DNA from: VMCP01 sp965655465
Lineage (GTDB): Bacteria > Bacteroidota > Bacteroidia > NS11-12g > UBA955
Direction: 5' to 3'
DNA length: 64,000 bases
NCBI GenBank assembly: GCA_965655465.1
Contig: CBFHGY010000002.1
Location: 1 to 64,000 of the forward strand
The number at the start of each line of letters is the position of its first letter. Within the stretch, counting starts at the first letter, position 1. Position numbers and translations under genes: made by a program. Positions 1-9,735 of this stretch are shown in pieces. Below the pieces are notes generated by a model. The model saw nothing but the letters and a program-made list of their open reading frames with translations. It did not search any database and was not told the origin of the DNA.

Positions 1-3000
1 TTGAGCGGTGGTTTTTGTATTCGAATTTGCAGATTCGGTAATAATAGCGTTGTTAGAAGAATCAACTTTAGTGTTGATTATGCGAATATTTCGGTTTTCG
101 ATGCCCAATTGCAGGCGATCACGATCGTAATGCATATAATCTATGGCATTACCATACGCTGTTAATGATGCTAAATACTTAGAAAAACGCTTCCATTCTT
201 GAATTACCTGCAGTTGGGCATTTGTAGGAGATCTGAACGTATAATTAGGTGTATTGTTCAGATTTTCTATGAATTGAGATGTCCAAGATAACAAGGCCGT
301 TGGGTTGTTTTGAATCTGTATTTCCTTCCATTTGCGTTTAAGGTATTCAATTTGATACCACTGTGATAAGCTAATAGGGTACAAATCTTCCATCCAAACC
401 GTCCATTTTGAAGCAGGCATGGATTGCAATTCTGGGATATGAGATCTCAGTTGGGTTTGAGCAAGTTGCAACAGGGCATCGATGTCGATCCAATCCAATT
501 CTACCCCTTGGAATAATGTATATACGGGATTCTCAGATTGGGTCGAATCAACCGATTGTAAGTCAAATGGAACAACTATAGGCGATATGGGAGCCGTATC
601 CAGGTTGATTTCCCAGCGCGGGACTTCAGATTTATGGGGATCTTTTAAAAAAGAAGCAATTTGGTTTCCATAGTTCAGCAGGGTTAAAACCGATTCCTCA
701 AGGGCTTCTGGATAATCTTCGACATACAACCAAGCAAACGCATGATTCAGAAGTAGGGATATCTTTAAATTCCATTCCTTTAAAAATTGTTCCCACTGGG
801 AAGGTGGATTTTGCCATTCTTTGCTAAGGGGAATGGTTTTTTGCAATTCAGCAATATCGATGCTTGAAATGTGCAATGCGCGTATCCACCCATCCGATTT
901 TCTACCCGAAGGCAAAAACATTGGAATTTCTGAATATGCCAACAGCTTACTAAATTTCTGAATTCCATAATGCCATTGATCTAAAAATAAGTTTAAGGAA
1001 CGATTCCAATTTCCGCGATCCAATCCAGGCATTAATTGCAAGGATTGAGGTTGAGAACCCCAAATGTGTAAATAATCTTGAACCCATTGGTGCAGCATTT
1101 CACTCTGCCATTGCTCCTTATTGACCGTATTTTGTTCGGAGCGTTGCCATTCCAACCAAGCTTCAAATGCTTCTACGTCCCAAGTTTTGGGATCCCCTAA
1201 AAGTTCTCTGAATATTTCGATGGCATCATCCCGGCTAATGGTGTTAATAGAATCAGGGGGGTGATCCTCATTATTTATAAATTCCTGATTATTGGTTTTG
1301 GAATGGGAAGGTTCTGAATTTTCAGGGAAATCACGGGTTTCACTTTTTTCAGTAAGGGATTCTATTGTATTTTCCTTTTTGGAATGAATTCCAGCATTAT
1401 TGACCTCTTTGCCATTAATTTCAACAGGTGTATTTGCTGTTTTACTGAGATCTATTTTAGGATAATTGGGCAGTGTAAATAATTGTAATGCTACCCAAGA
1501 ATCAAGAAGTGCCTTTAGGTTTCTGGGTACTACAAGGGTTAGAAACGCAGAATACTCCGGTGACTTGGCAATTGTATTTCGGATAAAGTTGCGATACCCC
1601 ATCAACACGTTCCACACTTTGGTTAATGAGGCGGCTTGATTTTCTGCTATAGGAAGCGATAAAAATGCTTCCAATGACGGCGATTTTAATAGGGATTCTA
1701 AAGGGTGATCCTTTAGATTTTCTGGGATAAATTGCGTCAAACGATTCTGTAAATCCGTCCAGTAGTCGTTAAACAATTCCCAAAACAGTTCATTGGTTTT
1801 CGGGAAAGACTTTGGGTCTTGTTCCAATTTCCATTTGGCAATCAGTTCTGTGGTCAGACTGGTTTCCAAAAATGCATTCAGATGGGCATCAAAATCTTCT
1901 AGTTTTGGTGTTACTGGAAGCGATCGCGACCAATCCTTAAATAGGATAAGTGCCTTCCGAAATTCCCGTAAATTCATCCATTGTAATCCATTTTGAAGAA
2001 ACCAATTCAAAAAAGCAAGGCCTTTCTGAGGGAAATTATTTTCGAGTCGTTTCGTCCAGGCTCGGTATAAAATTTCCAGATTCCTTACTTCAATGAATGT
2101 AGGATTGCCTTCTTTGAATGACCAGTTTTGAATTTCAGTCAGCCAAAATTCATTTTGAGATAAATCGAAGACCGAAGATTCGCTTTTTTCTGGAATATGA
2201 AAATCGGAGGAATCGCTCCGTTTTTCTTTATCAGAGGGGGTGTTGGAAGAGGTATTATTGGGGAACTCTGTTATCTCTGATGAATCTGGGCTAGAAGTAT
2301 TTATTTTTTGTGTAGGGTAGGAAATTTCCGAGCTTGGGGAATTACGCTTGCCGTCTTTGGCTGAGGATTCAAGGTCTTTTTCCTTGGGGGAATCAATAAT
2401 TCTGCTTTGGGTTGAGGTATTTTCTTTTTCAAGGGATGGAGTTTGTATTGAAGAATTAGTCGGTAATTTAATGCTATTTTGTGCCAACCAGAAAATCAAG
2501 TCACGCTTCAAAGTTAGTCCATTTGGGAGCTGTAACAATGCTATTGGATTTGCTTTATATGTATGTAAATAAATAGCACTTAGCCACTTTTCATAATTGA
2601 AAGAGGTAAAATCGCTGTCGTTTAATTGATTGAAAAGCGATTGTAACCAGTTACTGGGCAGGTTTTCTTGCTCCGAGCTTGCCCATATTTCAAATCGGGT
2701 TATAAGTGCTGGGGGAAGTCCTAAAAATGATAAAACCCTGAGGGTGTTTTCTAAGAGACCTGAATGGCCCCCTTTCAAAAACTGTTTCCACAATTGGGTG
2801 AAGAAAGGTACCGGCACGTTCATTTCAGAAATATGGGCAGCCGGCAATGAAAATATATGAGATCCTACTACGTTCAAACCAGGATCTTCTATCGCCAGTT
2901 CGGACTCTTTATTTAAGGATGTGGAGATTCCCTTTTCACTGTTTTTTTGCGTTGGTGCAAATTGTTCAGGGATATTTGGATTGATGTATGCGGTTGTTTT

Positions 3001-3264
3001 GGTTTCGGGTATTTTTAACCGAGACCAAGAAGACGCCATGGAAGTCGTAATTTTGTTTTTAAACTCTTCGAGGTCGTTAATGGGACCTAAATCCCATTCT
3101 AAATAATCAATGTAGGCATTTTCAAAATCTTTAGGAATGTGAATGTGGTCGAATACATCTCGGATGCTTTGAACCAACTGCTCTTGAAATGCATCTGTCC
3201 ATTGGGAGGCATCTTGTAGCTGAAGCTCGATTTCCAACTCGCCGATATGGAGTTTGAGATCCAT
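1..3264 (-). CDS. eCIS tape measure protein (Afp14-like), C-terminus off the window
   Basis: One frame stays open from an ATG at 3264 to base 1, giving 1088 codons with no stop, so the C-terminus lies outside the window. The N-terminus (residues about 1-60) has the beta-alpha pattern of contractile injection system tape measure proteins, including YLEWDLGPI, the usual I/L-x-L-D-L-G motif. The rest is mostly Trp- and Leu-rich helices, interrupted by low-complexity linkers rich in Ser, Asn, Glu and Lys at residues about 269-368 and 605-675. In this family the protein sits in the tube lumen and sets tube length. The gene starts 7 bp after the stop of the upstream wedge gene and is the last visible gene of the minus-strand train. 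The family call rests on the N-terminus, the size and the position. Confidence 0.82.
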   Translation of the reverse strand, partial: MDLKLHIGELEIELQLQDASQWTDAFQEQLVQSIRDVFDHIHIPKDFENAYIDYLEWDLGPINDLEEFKNKITTSMASSWSRLKIPETKTTAYINPNIPEQFAPTQKNSEKGISTSLNKESELAIEDPGLNVVGSHIFSLPAAHISEMNVPVPFFTQLWKQFLKGGHSGLLENTLRVLSFLGLPPALITRFEIWASSEQENLPSNWLQSLFNQLNDSDFTSFNYEKWLSAIYLHTYKANPIALLQLPNGLTLKRDLIFWLAQNSIKLPTNSSIQTPSLEKENTSTQSRIIDSPKEKDLESSAKDGKRNSPSSEISYPTQKINTSSPDSSEITEFPNNTSSNTPSDKEKRSDSSDFHIPEKSESSVFDLSQNEFWLTEIQNWSFKEGNPTFIEVRNLEILYRAWTKRLENNFPQKGLAFLNWFLQNGLQWMNLREFRKALILFKDWSRSLPVTPKLEDFDAHLNAFLETSLTTELIAKWKLEQDPKSFPKTNELFWELFNDYWTDLQNRLTQFIPENLKDHPLESLLKSPSLEAFLSLPIAENQAASLTKVWNVLMGYRNFIRNTIAKSPEYSAFLTLVVPRNLKALLDSWVALQLFTLPNYPKIDLSKTANTPVEINGKEVNNAGIHSKKENTIESLTEKSETRDFPENSEPSHSKTNNQEFINNEDHPPDSINTISRDDAIEIFRELLGDPKTWDVEAFEAWLEWQRSEQNTVNKEQWQSEMLHQWVQDYLHIWGSQPQSLQLMPGLDRGNWNRSLNLFLDQWHYGIQKFSKLLAYSEIPMFLPSGRKSDGWIRALHISSIDIAELQKTIPLSKEWQNPPSQWEQFLKEWNLKISLLLNHAFAWLYVEDYPEALEESVLTLLNYGNQIASFLKDPHKSEVPRWEINLDTAPISPIVVPFDLQSVDSTQSENPVYTLFQGVELDWIDIDALLQLAQTQLRSHIPELQSMPASKWTVWMEDLYPISLSQWYQIEYLKRKWKEIQIQNNPTALLSWTSQFIENLNNTPNYTFRSPTNAQLQVIQEWKRFSKYLASLTAYGNAIDYMHYDRDRLQLGIENRNIRIINTKVDSSNNAIITESANSNTKTTAQ

Positions 3265-3270
3265 TTGGAT

Positions 3271-5766
3271 TTAGGAAATTAAAGCAAATAAACGTTCCCT
3301 GAGGGGTTGAATGTTGTTGCGGTCTTTTTCGTTATGGTATCGATGAACACTCTGAATAATTTCGTGCATATCTAAGGCGTTCAGCCATTTAATATTTGCA
3401 ACGATATGTGGAGGGGTAATACTGTCGATAAAAGATTGAATTTTACGTTTCTTCGCATTGCCCCAGAAATGTTGATTCCAATCGGGGAAACACAATGTAA
3501 TGGCATAACTGTATGGATCGCTATTAAAAGCACTCTTAAAGAATTGTTGATCGAAGAAATCGTAAATAATTTCTGAAAGATTCCAAAACGCGCTATTCTG
3601 GGCATTAACAGCTTGCTTTTTACTAGCAAAAAATCCTTGTATGGGATGGTAAAATCCCTCCGCTTTGAAATAGTTAATAAATTGTTTGTGTCCTATTTCC
3701 TTAACTTCAAATTCAAAAGTATTGGTTTGTAGGGCTTTCTCAAAAGAACCCAGCAAGTCATAAAGTGCTTTTAAAGGATACTTGGGTTCTATTTCGATGA
3801 GGAATTCGTTGTTTTTACTTAGATGCACTCCGAAAACAGCCTCATCGATTCGCGGTGCGAATTCGAAATGCTCGATCAATAAATAGCCCTCGGCTAGGTC
3901 GTTGATGCGATTTAATTTGTCGATAGTTTCTTGGATCTCGAATTCGTTAAGGATGTGTTCGAATTCGGCAATTGTTTGGTATTTATGATTGTGAATAAAA
4001 GTTTGCCTGCTCTGATCGTTTACTTGATATGCTTGTATGTTGCGGCCCCAACGAATGATTTCATCGAAGGAATTATGGATCAAAAGAGAATTGCCATTTT
4101 TATTCGTAATAAGTTGGGTGGTTTGTGCGATACCTTTGGTAAAAGATTGCGTATCAAAATCCAAACCAAGTATATTAGAAATTAAGCCTGCAAATCCGGA
4201 TTGCGCGTCGCGCTCCAAACACAAAGGTTGGTGTTTTTTTGCGTGAATGCGATATAATCGGTTTTGTAACCAATAATCTAACAATTTTTTCAGCTGTTGT
4301 GCTTCTCTTTCATAGCTCAAATTATCAGCCAATCGATCAAATGCATTAAGATCAAAACCCATTAATGCCAGCAAGAACCTATAGGTATTGATTTGGGTTT
4401 GTAGATAATCTGCCTCAACCCGGTGGGTATTGCTTACCAGCTCATGTAGGTTGTTTTTTTGGTCGGCTAAATAGGCTTTCCAAGCATTATATCGGTGGTC
4501 GAGCCCGTTATTTTCTTCTTGATATTTTTGATTGAAATCGAGCCAAACAAATTCGATACCAGGAATGGCATCGAGTATGCCTTGAGCAATACCGGTTAAA
4601 TTGGGCGATTCGCTATTTAATAAGGAATAAGAATTCTCTAATTGGGCAATAAATCGAGAGATAATCAGATCAAAGGTACTTAAAACCCCTTTGATCTGAA
4701 GAGCTGAACTGTCTTCTGGATTTAAGGGGGTATTGAAGGCCTTTTCAAGTCCAAAACTCTCGGGAAAACCAACCTGAAGGGATGAAAATTCTACGCGTTG
4801 TTCCGGAATATAGCGAGGTGTACTTTTTCCCTCTTTGCGCGACCACAATTTCGGGGATATCTCGCCTCGGTCTTTTACCTGCCAAGATTGCAGTTTAATT
4901 CCATTGTGAAACAGTGTGATCTTGGAATTTTCATGCAGCGACAATCGGTAAGGTCTGGGGTATTTTAACGTCCAAACAAATTGATGTTCGGGATCTTTGA
5001 TGCTTAATTCTCGTATATGTTTGGTTCGCTCTACGGCATTCAATTGGGCAACTAAATCGGCAGATTGAATTTCAAAATCTACTTTTTCGGAAAAATCATT
5101 AATACTGATAATTCGGAAATGGGTTAAATTTTCGTTCTGATTTTTCCCCCGAAGAAATTCTTGCATTTCTTCATAATAATCGTCGATAATTTGTTGGATA
5201 TTTTCGGGATTATTAACCTCAACGCTGAGTGATATTTCAATTTTACGATCGGGTGGAAAATGAAACCCTTGTATAGCACTGGCCAAAGGTCGATAAGAAT
5301 CGCGGAGTGTTTCTAAGAAATAATCGATGTCGGATTTATCTGCATCGGGCTCTGTGAAAACGACGATATCGAAAAGCCCCTTCACGCTGGGAAACGAAAT
5401 AGAAGGAATATAAAAAACCTTGTAAATACCCGGGTGTTCGAGTATAGCGGAAGTGAAATCTTTAAGATTGACCCGTGTTTGTTGTCTTTCCGAAGGATTT
5501 TGTTGAAAATAGGGGCTGTTTTTGAGGATATCGTCAAGGGCATCAAAATCGGCAAGTTGCCCGAATTGATAACTTATATCGGCGATAGCAAAACACAGTT
5601 GTTCCAGAATCGCGATACCGGCATCGTGCACGTTGTGATCGGTCCAAACCTTTCCGCTGTATTTTTGAATCCGAGCAATGGCGTTTTCGCGCAGTTGTTC
5701 GAGATCGTAGGAAGGATCTAGATTTTGTTCGGGATCGAGCGAATAGGTATCGAAGGATTCTTCCAT
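3271..5766 (-). CDS. eCIS baseplate wedge protein, gp6/Afp11-12 type (831 aa)
   Basis: This 831-residue protein has, at residues about 36-70, the block KVWTDHNVHDAGIAILEQL. It corresponds to the W-T-D-x-N-x-H-D-x-G-x-x-x-L-E-x-L signature at the N-terminus of large Afp11/Afp12 and gp6-like baseplate proteins. The rest is mixed alpha/beta and contains no other domain I recognise. Proteins of this type form the wedges that link the spike hub to the sheath. The gene lies between the 60-residue peptide gene and the tape measure gene, with gaps of 10 and 6 bp, so it is almost certainly co-transcribed with both. It is distinct from the other large baseplate gene (6729-10336). I cannot decide from sequence which Afp number it matches. 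Confidence 0.8.
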   Translation of the reverse strand: MEESFDTYSLDPEQNLDPSYDLEQLRENAIARIQKYSGKVWTDHNVHDAGIAILEQLCFAIADISYQFGQLADFDALDDILKNSPYFQQNPSERQQTRVNLKDFTSAILEHPGIYKVFYIPSISFPSVKGLFDIVVFTEPDADKSDIDYFLETLRDSYRPLASAIQGFHFPPDRKIEISLSVEVNNPENIQQIIDDYYEEMQEFLRGKNQNENLTHFRIISINDFSEKVDFEIQSADLVAQLNAVERTKHIRELSIKDPEHQFVWTLKYPRPYRLSLHENSKITLFHNGIKLQSWQVKDRGEISPKLWSRKEGKSTPRYIPEQRVEFSSLQVGFPESFGLEKAFNTPLNPEDSSALQIKGVLSTFDLIISRFIAQLENSYSLLNSESPNLTGIAQGILDAIPGIEFVWLDFNQKYQEENNGLDHRYNAWKAYLADQKNNLHELVSNTHRVEADYLQTQINTYRFLLALMGFDLNAFDRLADNLSYEREAQQLKKLLDYWLQNRLYRIHAKKHQPLCLERDAQSGFAGLISNILGLDFDTQSFTKGIAQTTQLITNKNGNSLLIHNSFDEIIRWGRNIQAYQVNDQSRQTFIHNHKYQTIAEFEHILNEFEIQETIDKLNRINDLAEGYLLIEHFEFAPRIDEAVFGVHLSKNNEFLIEIEPKYPLKALYDLLGSFEKALQTNTFEFEVKEIGHKQFINYFKAEGFYHPIQGFFASKKQAVNAQNSAFWNLSEIIYDFFDQQFFKSAFNSDPYSYAITLCFPDWNQHFWGNAKKRKIQSFIDSITPPHIVANIKWLNALDMHEIIQSVHRYHNEKDRNNIQPLRERLFALIS

Positions 5767-5776
5767 TCGAATAAGA

Positions 5777-5959
5777 TTATTGCGCCTTTTTGGGCGCGGT
5801 GGAAGGTGATTCTTGCGTTTGTGCGTTTATTTGTTGATGGATTTTTGCGATCAAGTGAAAAACCTCCTTATAGGGCAAGTTCGCCAAACCATCTAAAATG
5901 GTATTGATATCTGAGGCACTGAGCTCTAAGTTTAAATGCGTATCTTTTTTTATTCCCAT
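5777..5959 (-). CDS. small eCIS-associated peptide (60 aa)
   Basis: This is a 60-residue protein whose start overlaps the end of the fibre-like gene by 10 bp, so it is probably translationally coupled. Residues about 12-46 form a two-helix unit with the pattern L-x-x-x-D-I-N-x-I-L-x-x-L-x-x-L-P-Y-K-E-V, followed by an amphipathic stretch ending in Gln. Similar short helical proteins occur in phage tail loci, usually without a known function. The last 12 residues are Ser/Pro/Gln-rich and probably disordered. Its place between fibre and wedge genes suggests an assembly or attachment role, which is inference. Confidence 0.6.
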   Translation of the reverse strand: MGIKKDTHLNLELSASDINTILDGLANLPYKEVFHLIAKIHQQINAQTQESPSTAPKKAQ

Positions 5960-6657
5960 AATAAACCCACATTATATTTAATATTGGTTTCTTTGGCATA
6001 TGGACGTATGCTGCGAATTTGAAGCGCGTAATTGAAGTAATCACCGCTCCAACGCAATTCTATGCGATTGCGCGACCTACCGAAGAAGTTTTGAGTCTGA
6101 TTAATTCCCCCTTTGCTTTTTCCATAAGTGCCTACTGCAATGGCATGTGTGATAGCGTGCGCGCCTTTTTCACCACAAGCCGCAGTAATTTCAAAAGCAC
6201 TATAATTTGAAATGTTTTCAACAATATTATGCCATTGACCGTCTGCCGGCACTTGTCCAAATCGGTAATAATTGATACGCCCCAATGAACCAATAGCACC
6301 ATTCACATCTAAGGTATGCAAGGGTTTATCTATGCCAACGCCTACTTTGCCATCTTGCGATAAACTCAAAATAGTTTGTTGATTTTGTGAAAATTTAAAC
6401 TTTAGATATTGTTCCTGATTTTCGTCCGATTCGAGTTCAATTCTCCAAAATGCGTTTTCTTCCTCGCTTTTTTGGCGGAAACTGATTAATGCATTGTTTT
6501 CTTTGGGATTCAAAATGAATCCATCTTCATCTGTAACCTGAACATCATCGTCTAAAATATTTAAGGAAGAATCGATTAAATCCTGGAAATCTTCCTCTTT
6601 GGGGATGCGGCCTTTAACAAAGTAATTTTTAAGTTCGGAGCGTCTTCTGGAACTCAT
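5950..6657 (-). CDS. fibre-like baseplate appendage protein (235 aa)
   Basis: The N-terminus (residues 1-40) has the pattern L-K-N-Y-F-x-x-G-x-x-P-x-x-x-D-F-x-D-L-I-D-S, common at the start of Bacteroidetes tail-appendage proteins and likely the baseplate anchor. Residues about 103-122 carry GKVGVGIDKPLHTLDVNG, the G-x-V-G-I-G-x-x-x-P-x-x-x-L-D-V-x-G signature found in trimeric fibre shafts and adhesins. The remaining 110 residues are Gly-, Asn- and aromatic-rich and may be the surface-contacting tip. The gene follows the large baseplate gene with a 71-bp gap and overlaps the next small gene. It is the only fibre candidate in the window. Trimer formation and receptor binding are inferred. Confidence 0.65.
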   Translation of the reverse strand: MSSRRRSELKNYFVKGRIPKEEDFQDLIDSSLNILDDDVQVTDEDGFILNPKENNALISFRQKSEEENAFWRIELESDENQEQYLKFKFSQNQQTILSLSQDGKVGVGIDKPLHTLDVNGAIGSLGRINYYRFGQVPADGQWHNIVENISNYSAFEITAACGEKGAHAITHAIAVGTYGKSKGGINQTQNFFGRSRNRIELRWSGDYFNYALQIRSIRPYAKETNIKYNVGLLWE

Positions 6658-6728
6658 AATAGCGTAAAATTAGGGATTAACTTTAACAAACTGGGAATTT
6701 GTGTATGGTAAGAGACGTGTTTCATGTG

Positions 6729-9725
6729 CTATAGTCGTATTTGGGTAAGCTGGGTGGAAGGTTTTTCTTCGTCTGAAGCTACTTTTAAGGACATCCCAAT
6801 TTGGTGTTTTCCGATGCCGTGTAGTTTTAAATTTTGGTGTAATCGATCGACCAAAAAATCGGTACCAAGTGTCATGTTCGATACTCCAATGCCATCGGAA
6901 TTGTGCATACCACTCACTTTAATATCGATCAAATGCTGTTTTCCTGGAATGAGAATGTGATTAACGCGGCTGGGTTCTATTTGGTAATTTAAGCTGTTAA
7001 ATTCTTTAGGTAATTTCAAGTATTCACCAAATTTAGTGTAGCATGCAAAATTCGTTACCGATTTAATAAAGGGTATATTTCTAAGTACAACTAATACTTT
7101 AGAGCTGTACAAATTTTGTCGGAAAGAAAAACCGGATTGTGCTACCCCTGTAACGTTCAAAATACCGTCAAGTAAGGTTTTTTGAATGATTTTTCGGGCT
7201 TCTCGGGTATCGATACCCGATTCAATTACAATGTTGCCCTTAACAATAATTTCCTCATAAATGGGATTTTCAACCAAGTAAGTAGTGCCTAAAGGCGCAC
7301 TTTCTTCCAAAAAACGTTGGATAGTTTTGATTTCTTGGCTGTTCAATTGCGGCCATTCGCCGTCTTGCAATTTCTCGGGATCGGTTTTTGGAATTACAAT
7401 TACGCGCACACAACCGGGTGCTACATCTTCTAATCCATTATTATGCGCCAAAATTAAGGTTTCCTGGATTTGGGGAAATTTAATTATTAGCGATTGTTTG
7501 AGGTCTTGATAGGTGAAAATTCTGTTTTGTAATCGGTATTGGATGGTTAATAAATCGGTATTTCCAAAATAAAGTGAAGGCGGAGTGATTTTTTTGTGGG
7601 TTAATGGGGTTAATGCAGATAGCGTATCTGTCCAGGTATCCGGTATATGGATCTCATTCAATTCATGGATTTGTAACAAGTTTTTGGAAGTTGTTATATC
7701 AAATTTTACAATTTGAGTTCGGATACTTTTTCGAAGTGAAATAACATCGTCGTGATTTGAACTTATTCGCAGCCATTTGGGCTCTTCTTCTTGAAAATCA
7801 GGCAAATCGTTAAGTAAAACCAAGCCGGTAGTTTCCCAGTGTAAGGTTTCATCTCTTAGGATATGTTGTTCATTCAAGGGCTCCCAATTCCCTTTAGCAT
7901 GCAAATCCCAATTCTTAGGAAGCAGGGTCGACCCATTGGCAACGCCATCCGCCATTTCGATGAATAAGGAGCACATATTATCGGGAAAACTATCGAATTC
8001 CAAATAAACGGCACTGCGGAATGCATCTTCGGGCATTAAGGATTTGCTTGGTTCAAAATCTTTTGCAAGGAAATGGGTATCAATACCCTTTACCTCCAAA
8101 CGCGATTCAATATCTGCTTCATATAGGGTCTCAGACAACAAAGCTTCAACGCTCAAATTTCCCAAGAGAGGGGTATAGGGTTCATTGAGATAAGGCGTTT
8201 TTTTAGTTTCGCCCATTTTGCGTTGAACGAAATCCGTGTGCCTGTTGTGACCAAAGGAACCCACAGGAGAAGCCAATTCGAGACATAAGTAACCGTATTT
8301 TGACTTTTGAGGTTCTCGAAGGGTTTCGTAGGCCTTTTGTTTGCGATTTAACTGCAGCCTACTTAAATCTAATTCGTTGATGCGCCGGATATTAGAAATG
8401 GATGCATTTTCGGGATCGGAAGATGCATTGGCAAATAATGGAATCAATTGTTTATCGTCCTCCGGTACCCAAGTTCCTGCGTTTAACGCAGAAACGCGAA
8501 CCATAAAGTCCGTATTTTCTTGTACTAAATCATAATCTTGATAATATTCCGCAAATCCTCCTTTATGATCGGGAAGTCCAAACCATTGGGCATTGATTTT
8601 CAAATTATCTAAGGCATTGCACATCACCAAGGGGTGTCCGATATACAATTTAGAACCCAACTCAGGTTTGGTTCCAAATACATTGAAAGGCGTACTGGGA
8701 TCTATTTTACCAAAATCGTTGTATAATTCCAGGTCTTGAAGTTCTAAAACATGGGATTTGATTTCAATCTTCAAGGGTTTCAGGCGACTCAAAAATGGAT
8801 ATAAAAACGCAAAATCTTGATTAAGGGTAAAGTACAGAACAATTTCGCCTTTGTTGTTGGCATAAGGTTGGGGATTATCGGCATCTAAAACCGTTTTCCA
8901 AACAAGACTACAGAGGTCTTGTTCTTCATCCGTATGCACACTCAACTGGGTATTTTCAGCCGAAAGCGGTGCGCGTTCTTCCAAGGTATCGTATTCTATT
9001 TGGAAGGCTTTAATGAAATACAATTGCCAAATTTTAGCAAGAGAATCTTCGCCAAAACTTTGCTTAAGACCACTTTGTTGCTCAAATTGTTGAGACATGA
9101 AATCTTTCAATTCTTTAAACGCAAATTGAAATGTGATATCCCATTTAACCACATTTCCCCAAACATTAAAAAGGGTACTTTTGATGGAAAAAACAAAAGG
9201 TGTGGGTATAGCTTTTACCGTATTATGGAGCGTTTCTAATTTGTATTTTGAAGGGAAAGAAGTATCGATATGAACTTTGTTTTCGGCAATTTGAGTATGC
9301 GTTTTGGGAGAGCAGTAAACATCGGCGATACGAAGAATTTGTTGGGAATTAAGAGGGTAATTGTCGGATGTGGTGAGGGTAACAAATTCCGAACTTGGAT
9401 CATCAGGATCAGATTCGCGGGTATAAAATGTTTGACCCTGAGGCAAAGACTTTTTATCAGATTCTGCATTCCATTCGTATTGGGCATATAGTTCCTCAGG
9501 TACAATTTCGAATCGATTAAGCCCTGAGCATTTTTCCAAAAAATACGCACTCAATCGGTTTTGAATGTGTTGAGCCTGATTTTGACTAAATTCTTCAATA
9601 ATTTCCCCCAAAATGAAGGGAATTGTGGTTAATGGGTCAAGACTTTGCTCAGAAATAATCGTTTCAAGAAGGTGCTCGCATTCATTTTGAAGTTGCCGCC
9701 ATTTGATTTCTAGGTTATCGATATC
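6729..9725 (-). CDS. baseplate J/gp6-like eCIS wedge protein, part after the assembly gap
   Basis: This open frame of about 1000 codons begins in the assembly gap and ends at 6729. The C-terminal quarter has the baseplate-J layout: a conserved YEEIIVKGNIVI strand, a helical hairpin, F-S-F-R-Q-x-L-Y-S-S-K-V-L and a final strand region. The segment just after the gap is a predicted helical coil containing IPFILGEIIEEF. The only start available before the Ns is a TTG giving four residues, which is an artefact. I read this as the main body of one gene that starts at 10336. The product is a structural baseplate wedge component, and the fibre-like gene follows 71 bp downstream. Confidence 0.75.
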   Translation of the reverse strand, partial: DIDNLEIKWRQLQNECEHLLETIISEQSLDPLTTIPFILGEIIEEFSQNQAQHIQNRLSAYFLEKCSGLNRFEIVPEELYAQYEWNAESDKKSLPQGQTFYTRESDPDDPSSEFVTLTTSDNYPLNSQQILRIADVYCSPKTHTQIAENKVHIDTSFPSKYKLETLHNTVKAIPTPFVFSIKSTLFNVWGNVVKWDITFQFAFKELKDFMSQQFEQQSGLKQSFGEDSLAKIWQLYFIKAFQIEYDTLEERAPLSAENTQLSVHTDEEQDLCSLVWKTVLDADNPQPYANNKGEIVLYFTLNQDFAFLYPFLSRLKPLKIEIKSHVLELQDLELYNDFGKIDPSTPFNVFGTKPELGSKLYIGHPLVMCNALDNLKINAQWFGLPDHKGGFAEYYQDYDLVQENTDFMVRVSALNAGTWVPEDDKQLIPLFANASSDPENASISNIRRINELDLSRLQLNRKQKAYETLREPQKSKYGYLCLELASPVGSFGHNRHTDFVQRKMGETKKTPYLNEPYTPLLGNLSVEALLSETLYEADIESRLEVKGIDTHFLAKDFEPSKSLMPEDAFRSAVYLEFDSFPDNMCSLFIEMADGVANGSTLLPKNWDLHAKGNWEPLNEQHILRDETLHWETTGLVLLNDLPDFQEEEPKWLRISSNHDDVISLRKSIRTQIVKFDITTSKNLLQIHELNEIHIPDTWTDTLSALTPLTHKKITPPSLYFGNTDLLTIQYRLQNRIFTYQDLKQSLIIKFPQIQETLILAHNNGLEDVAPGCVRVIVIPKTDPEKLQDGEWPQLNSQEIKTIQRFLEESAPLGTTYLVENPIYEEIIVKGNIVIESGIDTREARKIIQKTLLDGILNVTGVAQSGFSFRQNLYSSKVLVVLRNIPFIKSVTNFACYTKFGEYLKLPKEFNSLNYQIEPSRVNHILIPGKQHLIDIKVSGMHNSDGIGVSNMTLGTDFLVDRLHQNLKLHGIGKHQIGMSLKVASDEEKPSTQLTQIRL

Positions 9726-9735
9726 NNNNNNNNNN
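9726..9735. other. assembly gap (10 N)
   Basis: Ten consecutive Ns interrupt a coding region. A run of exactly ten is typical of a placeholder for a gap of unknown length. The reading frames on the two sides differ if the gap really is 10 bases, which fits missing sequence better than a true frameshift. Confidence 0.97.
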
